A DNA stretch of 64,000 bases from Maribellus luteus. GTDB taxonomy: Bacteria > Bacteroidota > Bacteroidia > Bacteroidales > Prolixibacteraceae. Made by a program: the position numbers and the translations under genes. The notes under the pieces are model-generated. The model saw nothing but the letters and a program-made list of their open reading frames with translations. It was not told the DNA's origin and ran no database searches. The DNA lies in the NCBI RefSeq assembly GCF_003576475.1, contig NZ_QWGR01000005.1, forward strand, positions 1 to 64,000, written 5' to 3'. Positions 45,714 to 54,353 of this stretch are shown piece after piece (position 1 is the stretch's first letter; each line of letters begins with the position of its first letter).

Positions 45714-46988
45714 ATGACAACAAGAATTTCGTTCCTGATCGCTTTGTTCCTCTTCGTCACACAAATACATGCACAAACTTTTAAAGCCGGCGCTGCCATT
45801 CGTGATATTACGCCCGATCATCTAATCCCGATTTCGGGAGGGATGGGCGAGCCGGTGATGCCAACCGACTACCAGGGAAAACTCACCATTCGTGCACTGG
45901 TGCTGGAAAAAGGCGAAACAAAAGTGGCCATCGTAGGCATTGACAATATTGGCTGGCCGGCATATCTGGGTGATCGTTCGCGAGCGTTGATAAAAGATAT
46001 TGCACCCGAAAATGTGCTGATTGGCGTTACGCATACTCACAGTGCACCCGATGCTTACGGTTTTCCGGATGAAAAAGGAAACACTGGAGCTGATCTGGAT
46101 TACCTGACTTGGTGCGTCACCCAAATTGCTGATGCGGTGAACGAGGCAGTAAAAAATACTCAACCGGCGGAATTAAAAACCGCAGTTGCCGAAGCCAAAG
46201 GAAAGATAGCTTACAACTACTACGCACCTCGTCTTTACGATCCAAGGATGGGTGTTATTCAGGTTCTTGCAACTACCGGCGCTAAACAAGGAAAACCGAT
46301 TGCCACTTTGGTAAACTATGCCACCCACCCCGAAATTCTGGGAACAAAAAGAAAACTGATGAGCCCGGATTTGTGCGGCCCGTTGTACGACAGAATTGAG
46401 TCAAAAGTAGGAGGCATTGCCCTATTTATGAACAGTGCACAGGGTGGAATGGTTACTGCTGACACTAGACTCGAAAATGGCGGCGAGGCCAACGACTGGA
46501 ACGAATGCATCCGCATCGGAAATTTAATGGCCGACGAAGCACTTCGTATTATCACCCCGGCTCCTGTTCAGCAAGATCCGCAATTGTACTGCACCGCAGA
46601 AATGATCGAACTTCCGGTGGAAAATGAGACCATGCAGTTTGTTTTCAAACACTCGCCGGTAGCGAAACTGGCTGAAAAACAAACCGATGATTTTAGCAAA
46701 GTAACCACACAAGTCAACCTTTTAAATATCGGAACAGCGCAAGTACTTACCATTCCGGGAGAAGCGCTTCCCAATATTGGGTTCTACCTAAAACGTCACC
46801 TCAAAACCGAACAGCCTTTTCTTTTTGGCTTAACCAACGATGCCTTTGGCTACATGCTAACCAAGGAAGATTTTAATAGTTTTGAAAGATATAAGTACAT
46901 CACCAGAACCTCGCTGGGCGAAATGACAGCCGAAATTTATGAACAGCAAGCCTTGAAACTTATTGAAAAAAGTCCGGCAGCGAGATAG
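45714..46988 (+). CDS. Secreted neutral/alkaline ceramidase-fold protein (paralogue 2)
   Basis: The product has 424 residues from the ATG at 45714 and a signal peptide (QIHAQTF). It is a ceramidase N-domain fold: KAGAAIRDITP, the metal motif VTHTHSAPD (His107, His109) and a second ligand region NYATHPEIL with His205. The catalytic serine of true ceramidases is absent; HPEI stands in its place. MSPDLCGPLYDRIE and FMNSAQGGM match the family's later motifs. It is an exported metal-dependent hydrolase of unknown substrate, the third gene of the 42990-47859 operon. Confidence 0.87.
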   Translation: MTTRISFLIALFLFVTQIHAQTFKAGAAIRDITPDHLIPISGGMGEPVMPTDYQGKLTIRALVLEKGETKVAIVGIDNIGWPAYLGDRSRALIKDIAPENVLIGVTHTHSAPDAYGFPDEKGNTGADLDYLTWCVTQIADAVNEAVKNTQPAELKTAVAEAKGKIAYNYYAPRLYDPRMGVIQVLATTGAKQGKPIATLVNYATHPEILGTKRKLMSPDLCGPLYDRIESKVGGIALFMNSAQGGMVTADTRLENGGEANDWNECIRIGNLMADEALRIITPAPVQQDPQLYCTAEMIELPVENETMQFVFKHSPVAKLAEKQTDDFSKVTTQVNLLNIGTAQVLTIPGEALPNIGFYLKRHLKTEQPFLFGLTNDAFGYMLTKEDFNSFERYKYITRTSLGEMTAEIYEQQALKLIEKSPAAR

Positions 46989-47010
46989 CTTCTGAAGTAA
47001 CTTAATAGAA

Positions 47011-47859
47011 ATGAACATTACCGCTTTTTCACTGGGCCTTTTACTTTTAGCAGCATTAAGTTGCGTTGGTCAAAATGCAATCAATAAAGGAAACGGTGAT
47101 GAAATCATCCTTCCGGCACGTGGTTTCTGTGCCCACCGCGGCGCCATGCAAACACATCCTGAAAATACTCTTCCGGCATTTCAGGCAGCCATAAACGCTG
47201 GTGCCCACATGATTGAATTGGATGTTTGGCTCACAAAAGACGGGCAAATGGTGGTTATTCACGATAACACGGTTGACCGAACAACCAATGGCTCGGGAAA
47301 AATAGCAGAGTTAACGCTGGCCGAAATAAAAAAGCTGGACGCCGGAAGCTGGAAATCGCCGTCATTTAAAGGAGTGCGGGTGCCCACTTTTGAAGAAGCA
47401 TTAAAAGTGATGCCCCGGAATGTCTGGTTGAATATTCACATGAAAGATGGGAATGAGGCACCGGCACTTGTTGCAGAAATACTAAAAAAAGAAAACCGGC
47501 TCCACCAGGCATTTCTGGCTTGCAGTGTAGAAGCTGCTAAAAAGGCCAGAAAAAAGGTTCCCGAGATACTGATCTGCAATATGGACCGACAATCCTCCAC
47601 CGAAGATTATGTAAATACCACGATTTATTCGGAGGCCGATTTTATTCAGTTACGTGGTGAAATTACGCCCGATTTAGAACAACACATCCAGCGGTTAAAA
47701 CAAAAGAATATCAGGGTAAACTATTTTGGCACCGACTCGCCGGAAGAAATCAAACTTTTATTTCAATACCAGGTTGATTTCCCGCTGGTCAACGACATTG
47801 TAAATACCATCCTATTAGGCAAAGACTTTGGTATTACTCCGGTTCAGCCTGAATTTTAA
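47011..47859 (+). CDS. Glycerophosphodiester phosphodiesterase (GDPD) family protein
   Basis: The 282-residue product starts with a signal or lipoprotein-like sequence (AALSCVGQ). It has the GDPD TIM-barrel motifs HRG (residues 43-44 with His42), ENTLPAF, ELD (Glu69, Asp71) and His84 in VVIHDNTVDRTTNG. The family normally cleaves glycerophosphodiesters to glycerol-3-phosphate. One expected metal-ligand motif, E-x-K, is here HMK (His143, Lys145), an unusual substitution. It is the last gene of the ceramidase-fold/PHP operon and faces the opposing esterase gene across a 19-bp gap. Confidence 0.9.
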   Translation: MNITAFSLGLLLLAALSCVGQNAINKGNGDEIILPARGFCAHRGAMQTHPENTLPAFQAAINAGAHMIELDVWLTKDGQMVVIHDNTVDRTTNGSGKIAELTLAEIKKLDAGSWKSPSFKGVRVPTFEEALKVMPRNVWLNIHMKDGNEAPALVAEILKKENRLHQAFLACSVEAAKKARKKVPEILICNMDRQSSTEDYVNTTIYSEADFIQLRGEITPDLEQHIQRLKQKNIRVNYFGTDSPEEIKLLFQYQVDFPLVNDIVNTILLGKDFGITPVQPEF

Positions 47860-47878
47860 CAATTATGTTGCACAAAAA

Positions 47879-48844
47879 CTACCTCAGGTATTTTTCAAAA
47901 AAGGCATCCATTTTCTTTTGCATGTAAACGTTGGGACGTTCTGCCATGTCCATACCATGCGGCCACAACGGCAAACGATAATATTCATTCGGGACTCCCA
48001 AGCGATCAAGCCGCACCTGCAAGGTATCCGACTGGCTGGGAGGAAGCAAATTATCGGAAGTTCCCTGCAAAATCAGTGTTGGCGGTATATCCTTACTCAG
48101 GTATTTGGCCGGTGAAGCGTCCCAATACAACTCCGGCTTTTCGGTGTACGGATGTCCGATAAAATCAGTCACCATAAACTGTGTTTGCGCGTATGGCGTG
48201 GTCATGTCCACCGGCCCGTAAATATCCACTACCGCCTTCACTTTATGCCGCTGGGGGTTTTCCCAGCCGTAGCCCGCCAGCATTGCGAGGTGTGCCCCGG
48301 CAGAGCCGCCAATCAATGCTACCCGGCTTGTATCGTAGCCAAAAGTTTCGCCGTTTCGGAAGAGAAAATCCACTGCGTCCATCACATCTTCCACAGCCGC
48401 GGGATAAGTCCCTTCCTTTTTCAGCCTGTACGAAACTGTGGCGGTTACATACCCTTTTTGCGCATAGTCCAGGAGGTACACCAGGTAATCCTGCCGTTTC
48501 CCGCTTCGCCAGCCACCGCCGTGTATAAAAACGAGCAAAGGTGCTTTCTCCGTCAATCCTTTTTGTTTGTAAACATCCAGCTGCAGCGACTTCCCGTTTA
48601 CCGCCTTGTATTCAATGTCTTTGAACGATTCGATTCCGTCCGGAACTTCGGGTTTCAGATCCACCAGCTTTTCCAGACCTACACCAATGGCCAGGTAATC
48701 GAGGGTTTCAAAATGGTAGCCAATGGGAGCTTTCTCCGGAAATAAAACTCCGACCAAGCTCGGGATCAACATCCAAACAACCAGGAGAGCCAGTATAACC
48801 AGCAATCCTTTCCCTATTCGTTTTACTGCTTTTTTTACCATCAT
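47879..48844 (-). CDS. Membrane-anchored alpha/beta-hydrolase esterase (HSL-like)
   Basis: The 321-residue product has an N-terminal hydrophobic anchor (residues 13-35). The oxyanion-hole motif HGGGW is at 108-112, the nucleophile elbow GGSAG at 179-183 (Ser181), Asp264 lies in GTSD and His296 in WPHGM. This is a complete catalytic triad of the hormone-sensitive-lipase/carboxylesterase type. It probably removes acyl or acetyl groups from a glycan or lipid fragment. It is the last gene of the minus-strand run from 57053, starting 20 bp after the third ceramidase-fold gene. Confidence 0.9.
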   Translation of the reverse strand: MMVKKAVKRIGKGLLVILALLVVWMLIPSLVGVLFPEKAPIGYHFETLDYLAIGVGLEKLVDLKPEVPDGIESFKDIEYKAVNGKSLQLDVYKQKGLTEKAPLLVFIHGGGWRSGKRQDYLVYLLDYAQKGYVTATVSYRLKKEGTYPAAVEDVMDAVDFLFRNGETFGYDTSRVALIGGSAGAHLAMLAGYGWENPQRHKVKAVVDIYGPVDMTTPYAQTQFMVTDFIGHPYTEKPELYWDASPAKYLSKDIPPTLILQGTSDNLLPPSQSDTLQVRLDRLGVPNEYYRLPLWPHGMDMAERPNVYMQKKMDAFFEKYLR

Positions 48845-48864
48845 CGTGCTTATTTGGAAGACAG

Positions 48865-50424
48865 TTAATTCCCGTTTAATTCATTCAGCATTTCCTGGAT
48901 ATTCCGATGCAAAAGCGGCGCTGTTTCCTTACCGAGCGAATTTCCTTCTCCGTACTGTGCCTTTTCGCGCCCGTAGGCAAAAGGTGCTTTTACATCCCAC
49001 TGACTTTTGGGAATGATGTATCCGATTTCGTCGTTGGCCAAACCAATGATGAATTTGAAGTCGCCTGCCATCATTCCGCGGATGGGTGGAACTTCAACCG
49101 CCTGAATCCCCAGATCGCCTTCCGGCAAAGCATCCACTCCCCCGTTTACGATTTCTGGATAAATCTCGCCGGGAATGCTTACAAACGACATTGGGCCAAT
49201 CCTAAACACCGAAAGCTCCGAGCGCATTTTCATCCAGCCGCTTGTTCCTCTGTCCATCACGCCCAACGCAGTAGCCAGCTTAAACAGGTTATTATCGATC
49301 GGAAGCGAAATGGTACGAACCAGCAATGAAATATTTGCTGAATCAATAATGGATTCGGGTTGTTCCATCGCATTCAGCGCCAGCATCGAAAGGTGTTTTC
49401 CCTCAGCGGCAGCCTTTTCAAACGAACCTTCTTTAAACTCTTCTCCGGTAAAAGGATCTTTCACCGCAAGCGAGGGATGTGTGCACATTAAGCCGCCAAG
49501 TGCCCCGTTCATGTACACGCAAACGCCGCCAACACCGGGTTTCATTAGCGATTCGCCATTAAAAACGCCGTTTTCAACCCCGTCGCGTACAAAATGCGGA
49601 AAGTCGGACGAAATCAACAGGTTGCGGCTCCACAAAGTTTCGGGGTGATTTCCCCAGGCCACCACCGTTCCCAAAACCTGGTCATTTTCTTTATCTACAG
49701 CCTTTATCATCCGGAGCCCCGAATCAAACACTTCGGGTTTGCGTGTATCTTTTACCAGCGGAATCGCTCCGGTCAGATCCTGTGAAATCTCCAGGCGGGC
49801 CGGTCTTAAACTTTCTGAAGCTTCTACCACCGACTTTACGATCTGGTTTTTAACAAACATCATGTAATCGGGGTTGATCCCGCTTTTCAAAGGCGATTTT
49901 CCCCACAAACCAAGCAGATCCGCCGATTCGTGTGTATGCGTTGATGCGATCAATGTGTACGTAATGCCCGCTTCTGCCGGAATCATTTTCCGAACGTCCA
50001 CCACATCGTCGTGCATAAAACCAATGGCATCGATAATTACGATTGCTAACCGGGTTGTGCCGTCGTCAATAATCAGGGTACGAGCCCAAGTATCGTCGTG
50101 AACTCCGTTGGCGGGTTTACTGTTGCTAAAACCCGCAATCCACACCGGATCGAATTTACCGTTCCCGTTTCCGTCAATAAAAGTATCTCCATCCTTCGGC
50201 TTGTACTTGGCATCGTCGTTCTTGTCCACCCAGCGGTCCGGAACTTCAGGCGTGATCGGCACTGCGGCAAACCCGGCTTTTAATCCGGCCGGAGAAGTAC
50301 CCGTCACTTTCAGATCGGCTGAGTAACCGGGATGCCTGTCTTTTAGGTTGGTCAACATCCAGATAATCAGTCCTGCCAGAAAAACTACCACTACCATGCC
50401 GATGATTTTTGCTACTTTCTTCAT
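48865..50424 (-). CDS. Neutral/alkaline ceramidase-fold protein with calcium-loop insert (paralogue 3)
   Basis: The product has 519 residues from the ATG at 50424 and an N-terminal anchor (8-25). The N-domain has AGFAAVPITPE and the metal motif STHTHESADL (His163, His165). The second ligand region is WGNHPETL with His260; as in paralogue 2, the serine nucleophile context is missing. An insert near residues 66-93 contains DGNGNGKFD, a dockerin/EF-hand-like calcium loop. The later YMNGALGGLM and IPGEIYPEIV motifs fit the family. Substrate is unknown. It lies between a membrane protein gene and the esterase gene; 251 bp without a gene precede it. Confidence 0.87.
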   Translation of the reverse strand: MKKVAKIIGMVVVVFLAGLIIWMLTNLKDRHPGYSADLKVTGTSPAGLKAGFAAVPITPEVPDRWVDKNDDAKYKPKDGDTFIDGNGNGKFDPVWIAGFSNSKPANGVHDDTWARTLIIDDGTTRLAIVIIDAIGFMHDDVVDVRKMIPAEAGITYTLIASTHTHESADLLGLWGKSPLKSGINPDYMMFVKNQIVKSVVEASESLRPARLEISQDLTGAIPLVKDTRKPEVFDSGLRMIKAVDKENDQVLGTVVAWGNHPETLWSRNLLISSDFPHFVRDGVENGVFNGESLMKPGVGGVCVYMNGALGGLMCTHPSLAVKDPFTGEEFKEGSFEKAAAEGKHLSMLALNAMEQPESIIDSANISLLVRTISLPIDNNLFKLATALGVMDRGTSGWMKMRSELSVFRIGPMSFVSIPGEIYPEIVNGGVDALPEGDLGIQAVEVPPIRGMMAGDFKFIIGLANDEIGYIIPKSQWDVKAPFAYGREKAQYGEGNSLGKETAPLLHRNIQEMLNELNGN

Positions 50425-50675
50425 TTGTATTCTTTTTCGTGCAATTTTGTGTGAAAACAAAAATACGGTACCGATCCTGACCCTCCGAAACAGATCAATC
50501 ACCAAAAGCCAAAAACGGCTCGGAATTCGATCAGCTCAGCCATTCTGTATCATTCGTTTGTTTCTTCAATATCTGCAATTTAGCCATAATTTTGAATCTT
50601 GCTGAAGATCGCGCGGCACTTTGCGGAGAAGCAGGTTGATGTATACAATGTTAGCCATTCTCAGCACACCCCGTT
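50425..50675. other. Short intergenic region, no gene
   Basis: Holds only a weak 4-bp stem (AGCC/GGCT near 50507-50520) and no reading frame with a plausible product. It could contain a promoter for the ceramidase-fold and esterase genes. Confidence 0.4.
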
Positions 50676-52076
50676 CTATGCAGCCTTTTCTGCTTCTGTT
50701 TTGAATTCAGACTTGATCATCCAGCTAAGCAACACAGCAGAAAGTACAAAAAAGAGATCGACAAAAAAACGTCCGCAAACCACCTGACACAAGGACAAGC
50801 CAGCCAGGTCGAAATTCCGGGGATGTTCGTACATCCGAAGTATAGATATAAAAATACACGACCAGGTCAATACCAACAACAGGTTCCGAATGTTGTCCTT
50901 TTTACGGCTGAAATAAAATACCAGGGCAGCAACCACCGCTGTGGAGAGAAACACCCAGAAAAAATGCCAGGTAAAAGGCGACAATGTATTTACACCCGGG
51001 TAAAAATCGCGAAACAAGTCGATGGCCGTATGACAGAAGGTTAAGGTGATTCCGATTTGCCAGGCTGCTTTGGGGAAACGGATTAGTACAAGCACAAAAA
51101 TCAACCCGGTAAACGAGTAATTATCCACCAGTCGAATCATCTCATTTTTTATCGATCCGCCCGGCATGTTGTTGTCGAGTGTTACTTTGCCCACTACTTC
51201 GATTAACGAAGGAAATAACCAGAAAATCAGCAGACCGGTTCCCAGTACCACGAACAACTCTTTCCACTTTGCCCAACCACTTTCTTCCGTTAAAGGCTCG
51301 TTATCCGGCTCAAAAACCAAATCGTTGCGACTTAACCAGGCTGCATAGCCCAACGAAGCCCCCAGCAACAAACCAAAACTAAATTCCATCGCTTTCCACC
51401 AACTTCCAAAAATCACATCGGGAAGATGACTTCCGAGCACCAGCCAAAAACCACCAAGGCCAAAACCAAGTGCCCCGCCGATGGTTCCCCAAATCGTAAA
51501 GCGAAGAATTATTTTGAAGTTTTCAGCCGGTATCTTCAGTTTCAGATACCCCAGCAAAAACACAGCGCCCAGCAACAGTCCGGCCCACGATTCGGCGCGG
51601 GGTTTCACAGGGTCGGAAAAATACAGCAACATCGGGTCGTTGATCAGTTTAAAACCGACGATTATACCCAGTATCAGGAGCAGAAAAGCCACGATGAGAG
51701 TCTTCCGCGGAACAGACCGAAAGAAAAACCCCAGTGCAAAAACGGCTCCTCCCAGCAATCCCCAAACGGCACCTTTTAAAGTAGTTCCGGCGGTTCCCCA
51801 CCAAACGGTATCCGGATTTTTCAAAAAGCCCAATGTTTGTCCGTATGTCATTTCGCCCCCCAGGCCAATGCCAATTACCCCAAAAACAACCAGAAAAGAA
51901 GTAGCCCGGGCAGGCATTCTTAGTAATAAGCTTACACACAAGGCAATCATGGCGCCGGGAATCATGGCACCATAGGGGCCACCGCCAATGTGGCCGCGCA
52001 ATCCCCAGCCCAGCATCATGGCCAAAGCAGGGAATGCAATAAACATCCACTTCGAATGGAATTTTTCTTTGTTCAT
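50676..52076 (-). CDS. Polytopic inner-membrane protein of unrecognised family (paralogue of 30359-31642)
   Basis: 466 residues with about 12-13 hydrophobic helices. It shares with the protein at 30359-31642 the motifs W.LRG.IGGG.YGA, GGE(M/I).YGQ..GF, WGLLGG, RAESWA.LLGA and GFG.GGFW..LGS....WW..MEF..G...GA.LGY. The order and spacing match, so the two are homologous. I cannot name the family. It follows a sugar-transporter operon (52162-57053) and precedes the ceramidase-fold gene. A transport role across the inner membrane is inferred from the helix content and position only. Confidence 0.8.
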   Translation of the reverse strand: MNKEKFHSKWMFIAFPALAMMLGWGLRGHIGGGPYGAMIPGAMIALCVSLLLRMPARATSFLVVFGVIGIGLGGEMTYGQTLGFLKNPDTVWWGTAGTTLKGAVWGLLGGAVFALGFFFRSVPRKTLIVAFLLLILGIIVGFKLINDPMLLYFSDPVKPRAESWAGLLLGAVFLLGYLKLKIPAENFKIILRFTIWGTIGGALGFGLGGFWLVLGSHLPDVIFGSWWKAMEFSFGLLLGASLGYAAWLSRNDLVFEPDNEPLTEESGWAKWKELFVVLGTGLLIFWLFPSLIEVVGKVTLDNNMPGGSIKNEMIRLVDNYSFTGLIFVLVLIRFPKAAWQIGITLTFCHTAIDLFRDFYPGVNTLSPFTWHFFWVFLSTAVVAALVFYFSRKKDNIRNLLLVLTWSCIFISILRMYEHPRNFDLAGLSLCQVVCGRFFVDLFFVLSAVLLSWMIKSEFKTEAEKAA

Positions 52077-52113
52077 ATCTGTTTTTGTTTGATTAGTTAC
52101 CTGTCAAAAAGTG

Positions 52114-52142
52114 CCGGAGGATTGTCAGCGACAGTCCCCCGG
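52114..52142 (-). terminator. Terminator between the sugar transporter and the membrane protein gene
   Basis: Arms CCGGGGGACTGTC and GACAATCCTCCGG (minus strand) pair at 12 of 13 positions including one wobble, around a 3-nt loop. GCACTTTTTG follows. It lies in the 85-bp gap after the FucP-type transporter gene and should end or attenuate the GH2-ROK-transporter transcript. Confidence 0.78.
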
Positions 52143-52161
52143 TATTTATTTTTGCTTACCG

Positions 52162-53409
52162 CTAATGTTCCGGCTTAAACGAGATTGTTTTGTTGGTGAT
52201 CAGCGGTTTGGCCCAGAATGAAATACTCAATACATAGCCCAGTGTCACAAAGATCAGCAGCATTCCGACCCGCAGCGAAGAAAAGTCGCTGATGGCGCCG
52301 ATCAGCACCTGAACAATGGCCCCTCCGGCAATACCGGTCATCAAGATCCCGGCAAACGAACCGTGGTGTTTCGCCACTGAATTCAGCCCCAGCGAAACAA
52401 TTGTGGGGTACATTACTGACAGAAAGAATCCCGAAACAGGTAAAGCCCACAAGGCAATACCGGCACTGCCAAACAAACCCGCAGCGACACAAATCATGGC
52501 CAGAATGGTAAACCACCGCAAAATTTGTTTGCTGTCGAATAGTTTCATCAGCACGAGGCCCAGTATTCCGCCAATCGTCATTAATCCCCAGAAATACGAA
52601 ACGGCATCAGCCCCCGCCAAATCAGGATCAATGTCATGGTAGGTTTTCAAAAACTTTGACAACCAGTAAGAGATTCCCTGTTCAGAACCTACGTACATAA
52701 AAATGCCCAGGAAATACAAAATCACATATTTGTTTTTGATCAGTTCCTTAAAGCTTTCTTTTGAACCAACTTTTTCCTCATCCTGCAATTCCACCTTCGG
52801 AAATTTAACCAGGAAAATAATTACCCCCATCAGAATGGCAATGGCGGCAAAAGCCCAGTAAACCGAAACCCAGGACATATTTTCGGGAACCAGTTTTGCC
52901 ATCCACTCAATCAGCGGCTTGTCCAGGTTTCCATGGTCGATATTCACCACAAAATAGGAATACATTTGCGGGCTTATAAAGGAAGCCAGGCCAAAAACCA
53001 ATTGCCCCATTACGGAATAAAAAGCATAGTTTGCTTCGCCTCCCGAAACGCGCAAAAGCGGATTAATGACCACCTGCAAAGCAGCCATTCCTGCTCCAAT
53101 CGTAAACAATGAAACGATGAACACATTGAAAACAGGGAAAACTGCAAATATCAATGAAGCGGCGAAAGCCATCAGAAATGCAAAAATGATTATCCGTTTT
53201 TCACCGTATTTCTCCACCATAAAACCAAAGGGAATCGACATAACCCCGTAAGCAATAAAAAAAGCAAACGGGAGCAGGCCGGCCATGGTTTCGGTAAGTG
53301 TAAAACTCTCGGATACTTTTTGATTCAGCGCCCCCAGAATGTTGGTGAGAAATGAAATCACAAAAAACACCAACATAACAAGAACGACCATAAGATGATT
53401 TCGTCGCAT
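52162..53409 (-). CDS. FucP-type (FHS family) major facilitator sugar:proton symporter
   Basis: The 415-residue product has 12 predicted membrane helices. It shows features of the fucose/glucose/galactose:H+ symporter group: IAYGVMSIPFGFMVEKYGEKR after helix 2, INPLLRVSGGEANYAF, and SVMYPTIVSLGLN near helix 10. It should bring a monosaccharide into the cytoplasm. It is encoded between the ROK kinase gene (9 bp gap) and a terminator, in one operon with a GH2 enzyme, so the sugar is probably a product of that enzyme or of the GH92 enzyme opposite. Confidence 0.93.
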   Translation of the reverse strand: MRRNHLMVVLVMLVFFVISFLTNILGALNQKVSESFTLTETMAGLLPFAFFIAYGVMSIPFGFMVEKYGEKRIIIFAFLMAFAASLIFAVFPVFNVFIVSLFTIGAGMAALQVVINPLLRVSGGEANYAFYSVMGQLVFGLASFISPQMYSYFVVNIDHGNLDKPLIEWMAKLVPENMSWVSVYWAFAAIAILMGVIIFLVKFPKVELQDEEKVGSKESFKELIKNKYVILYFLGIFMYVGSEQGISYWLSKFLKTYHDIDPDLAGADAVSYFWGLMTIGGILGLVLMKLFDSKQILRWFTILAMICVAAGLFGSAGIALWALPVSGFFLSVMYPTIVSLGLNSVAKHHGSFAGILMTGIAGGAIVQVLIGAISDFSSLRVGMLLIFVTLGYVLSISFWAKPLITNKTISFKPEH

Positions 53410-53418
53410 ATTGTTTGT

Positions 53419-54351
53419 TTAAATTACGTGCTTAAAAACCAGCGATGCTGCGCCCAGACAACCGGCATTGTTCCCGAGGGTTGCCCCCACCACGTCGGTA
53501 TTTGCAGCACAATCGGACATTGCGTAACCGAAGGCCGACTCTTTGATCATATCGATGTAAAACTGCCCGGCTTCAGAAATTCCCCCGCCGATCACCACTT
53601 TTTGTGGTGCAAACGTATTGATGAACCCGGCTATTCCGTGTCCGAGATAATCGGTGTGTTCCTGCATGCATTTTACGGCTGTGGCTTCGTTGTTTTTGTA
53701 TTTTTCAACAATCAAATGACCGTTCACTTCTTCGGCATTCAAACCTGCTGCTTCAGCATATTGCTGCACCAATGCAGAGGTGGAAGCATAGGCTTCCAGG
53801 CAGCCACGTCCGCCACAACTACAGTCAATCCCTTTGTGATCGATGGTGACATGGCCCATTTCTGTACCGCGGTTTTTATAGCCTCCGTACAATTCGCCGT
53901 TGGCAATAATCGCCCCGCCAATACCGGTTCCGACCGTAATAAAAATCACATCCGAGCAATCTTTCGCAGCACCGTAGGTCGCTTCGCCCAGCCCCATCAC
54001 ATTGGCGTCGTTGTCAGCAAAAACAGGCAGGTTGAAAGCTTTGCCAAAAATCCCGGCCAGATCAATGTCAAACCAGCGATCCAGGTTTTCGGCTCCCCCC
54101 TGCACAACTCCGTCACAAACAATTCCCGGGGAACCGATCCCGATCCCTACTACCTCAATAGCCTCTTCTCCGGCTTTATCGATTGTCTTTTGGATGGAAG
54201 TCTTAATGGCTTCCAAGGTATCTTCGCGGCTGGCTTTTCCGCCTACCGGCAATTTCCCTTCGGTTACAATTTCTCCGTTTTCAGCTACCAAAGCATATTT
54301 TACAAACGTTCCTCCAAGGTCGATGCCAGTGGCATATCTCAATTTCTCCAT
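53419..54351 (-). CDS. ROK-family sugar kinase (glucokinase/mannokinase-like)
   Basis: The 310-residue product has the ATP-binding phosphate-1 motif DLGGTFVK starting at Asp11, the catalytic Asp115 in ADNDAN and GTGIGG (141-146). The ROK zinc site is formed by His167 in EMGH and Cys177, Cys179 and Cys184 in the DCSCGGRGC segment. There is no DNA-binding helix-turn-helix, so it is an enzyme and not a repressor. It probably phosphorylates the monosaccharide brought in by the FucP-type transporter encoded next door. Glucose, mannose or fructose are possible. Confidence 0.94.
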   Translation of the reverse strand: MEKLRYATGIDLGGTFVKYALVAENGEIVTEGKLPVGGKASREDTLEAIKTSIQKTIDKAGEEAIEVVGIGIGSPGIVCDGVVQGGAENLDRWFDIDLAGIFGKAFNLPVFADNDANVMGLGEATYGAAKDCSDVIFITVGTGIGGAIIANGELYGGYKNRGTEMGHVTIDHKGIDCSCGGRGCLEAYASTSALVQQYAEAAGLNAEEVNGHLIVEKYKNNEATAVKCMQEHTDYLGHGIAGFINTFAPQKVVIGGGISEAGQFYIDMIKESAFGYAMSDCAANTDVVGATLGNNAGCLGAASLVFKHVI

Positions 54352-54353
54352 TT

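Noticed and set aside
53419-54351. ROK protein as a transcriptional repressor (NagC/Mlc type)
   Set aside because: The N-terminal helix-turn-helix is absent and kinase motifs begin at residue 11.
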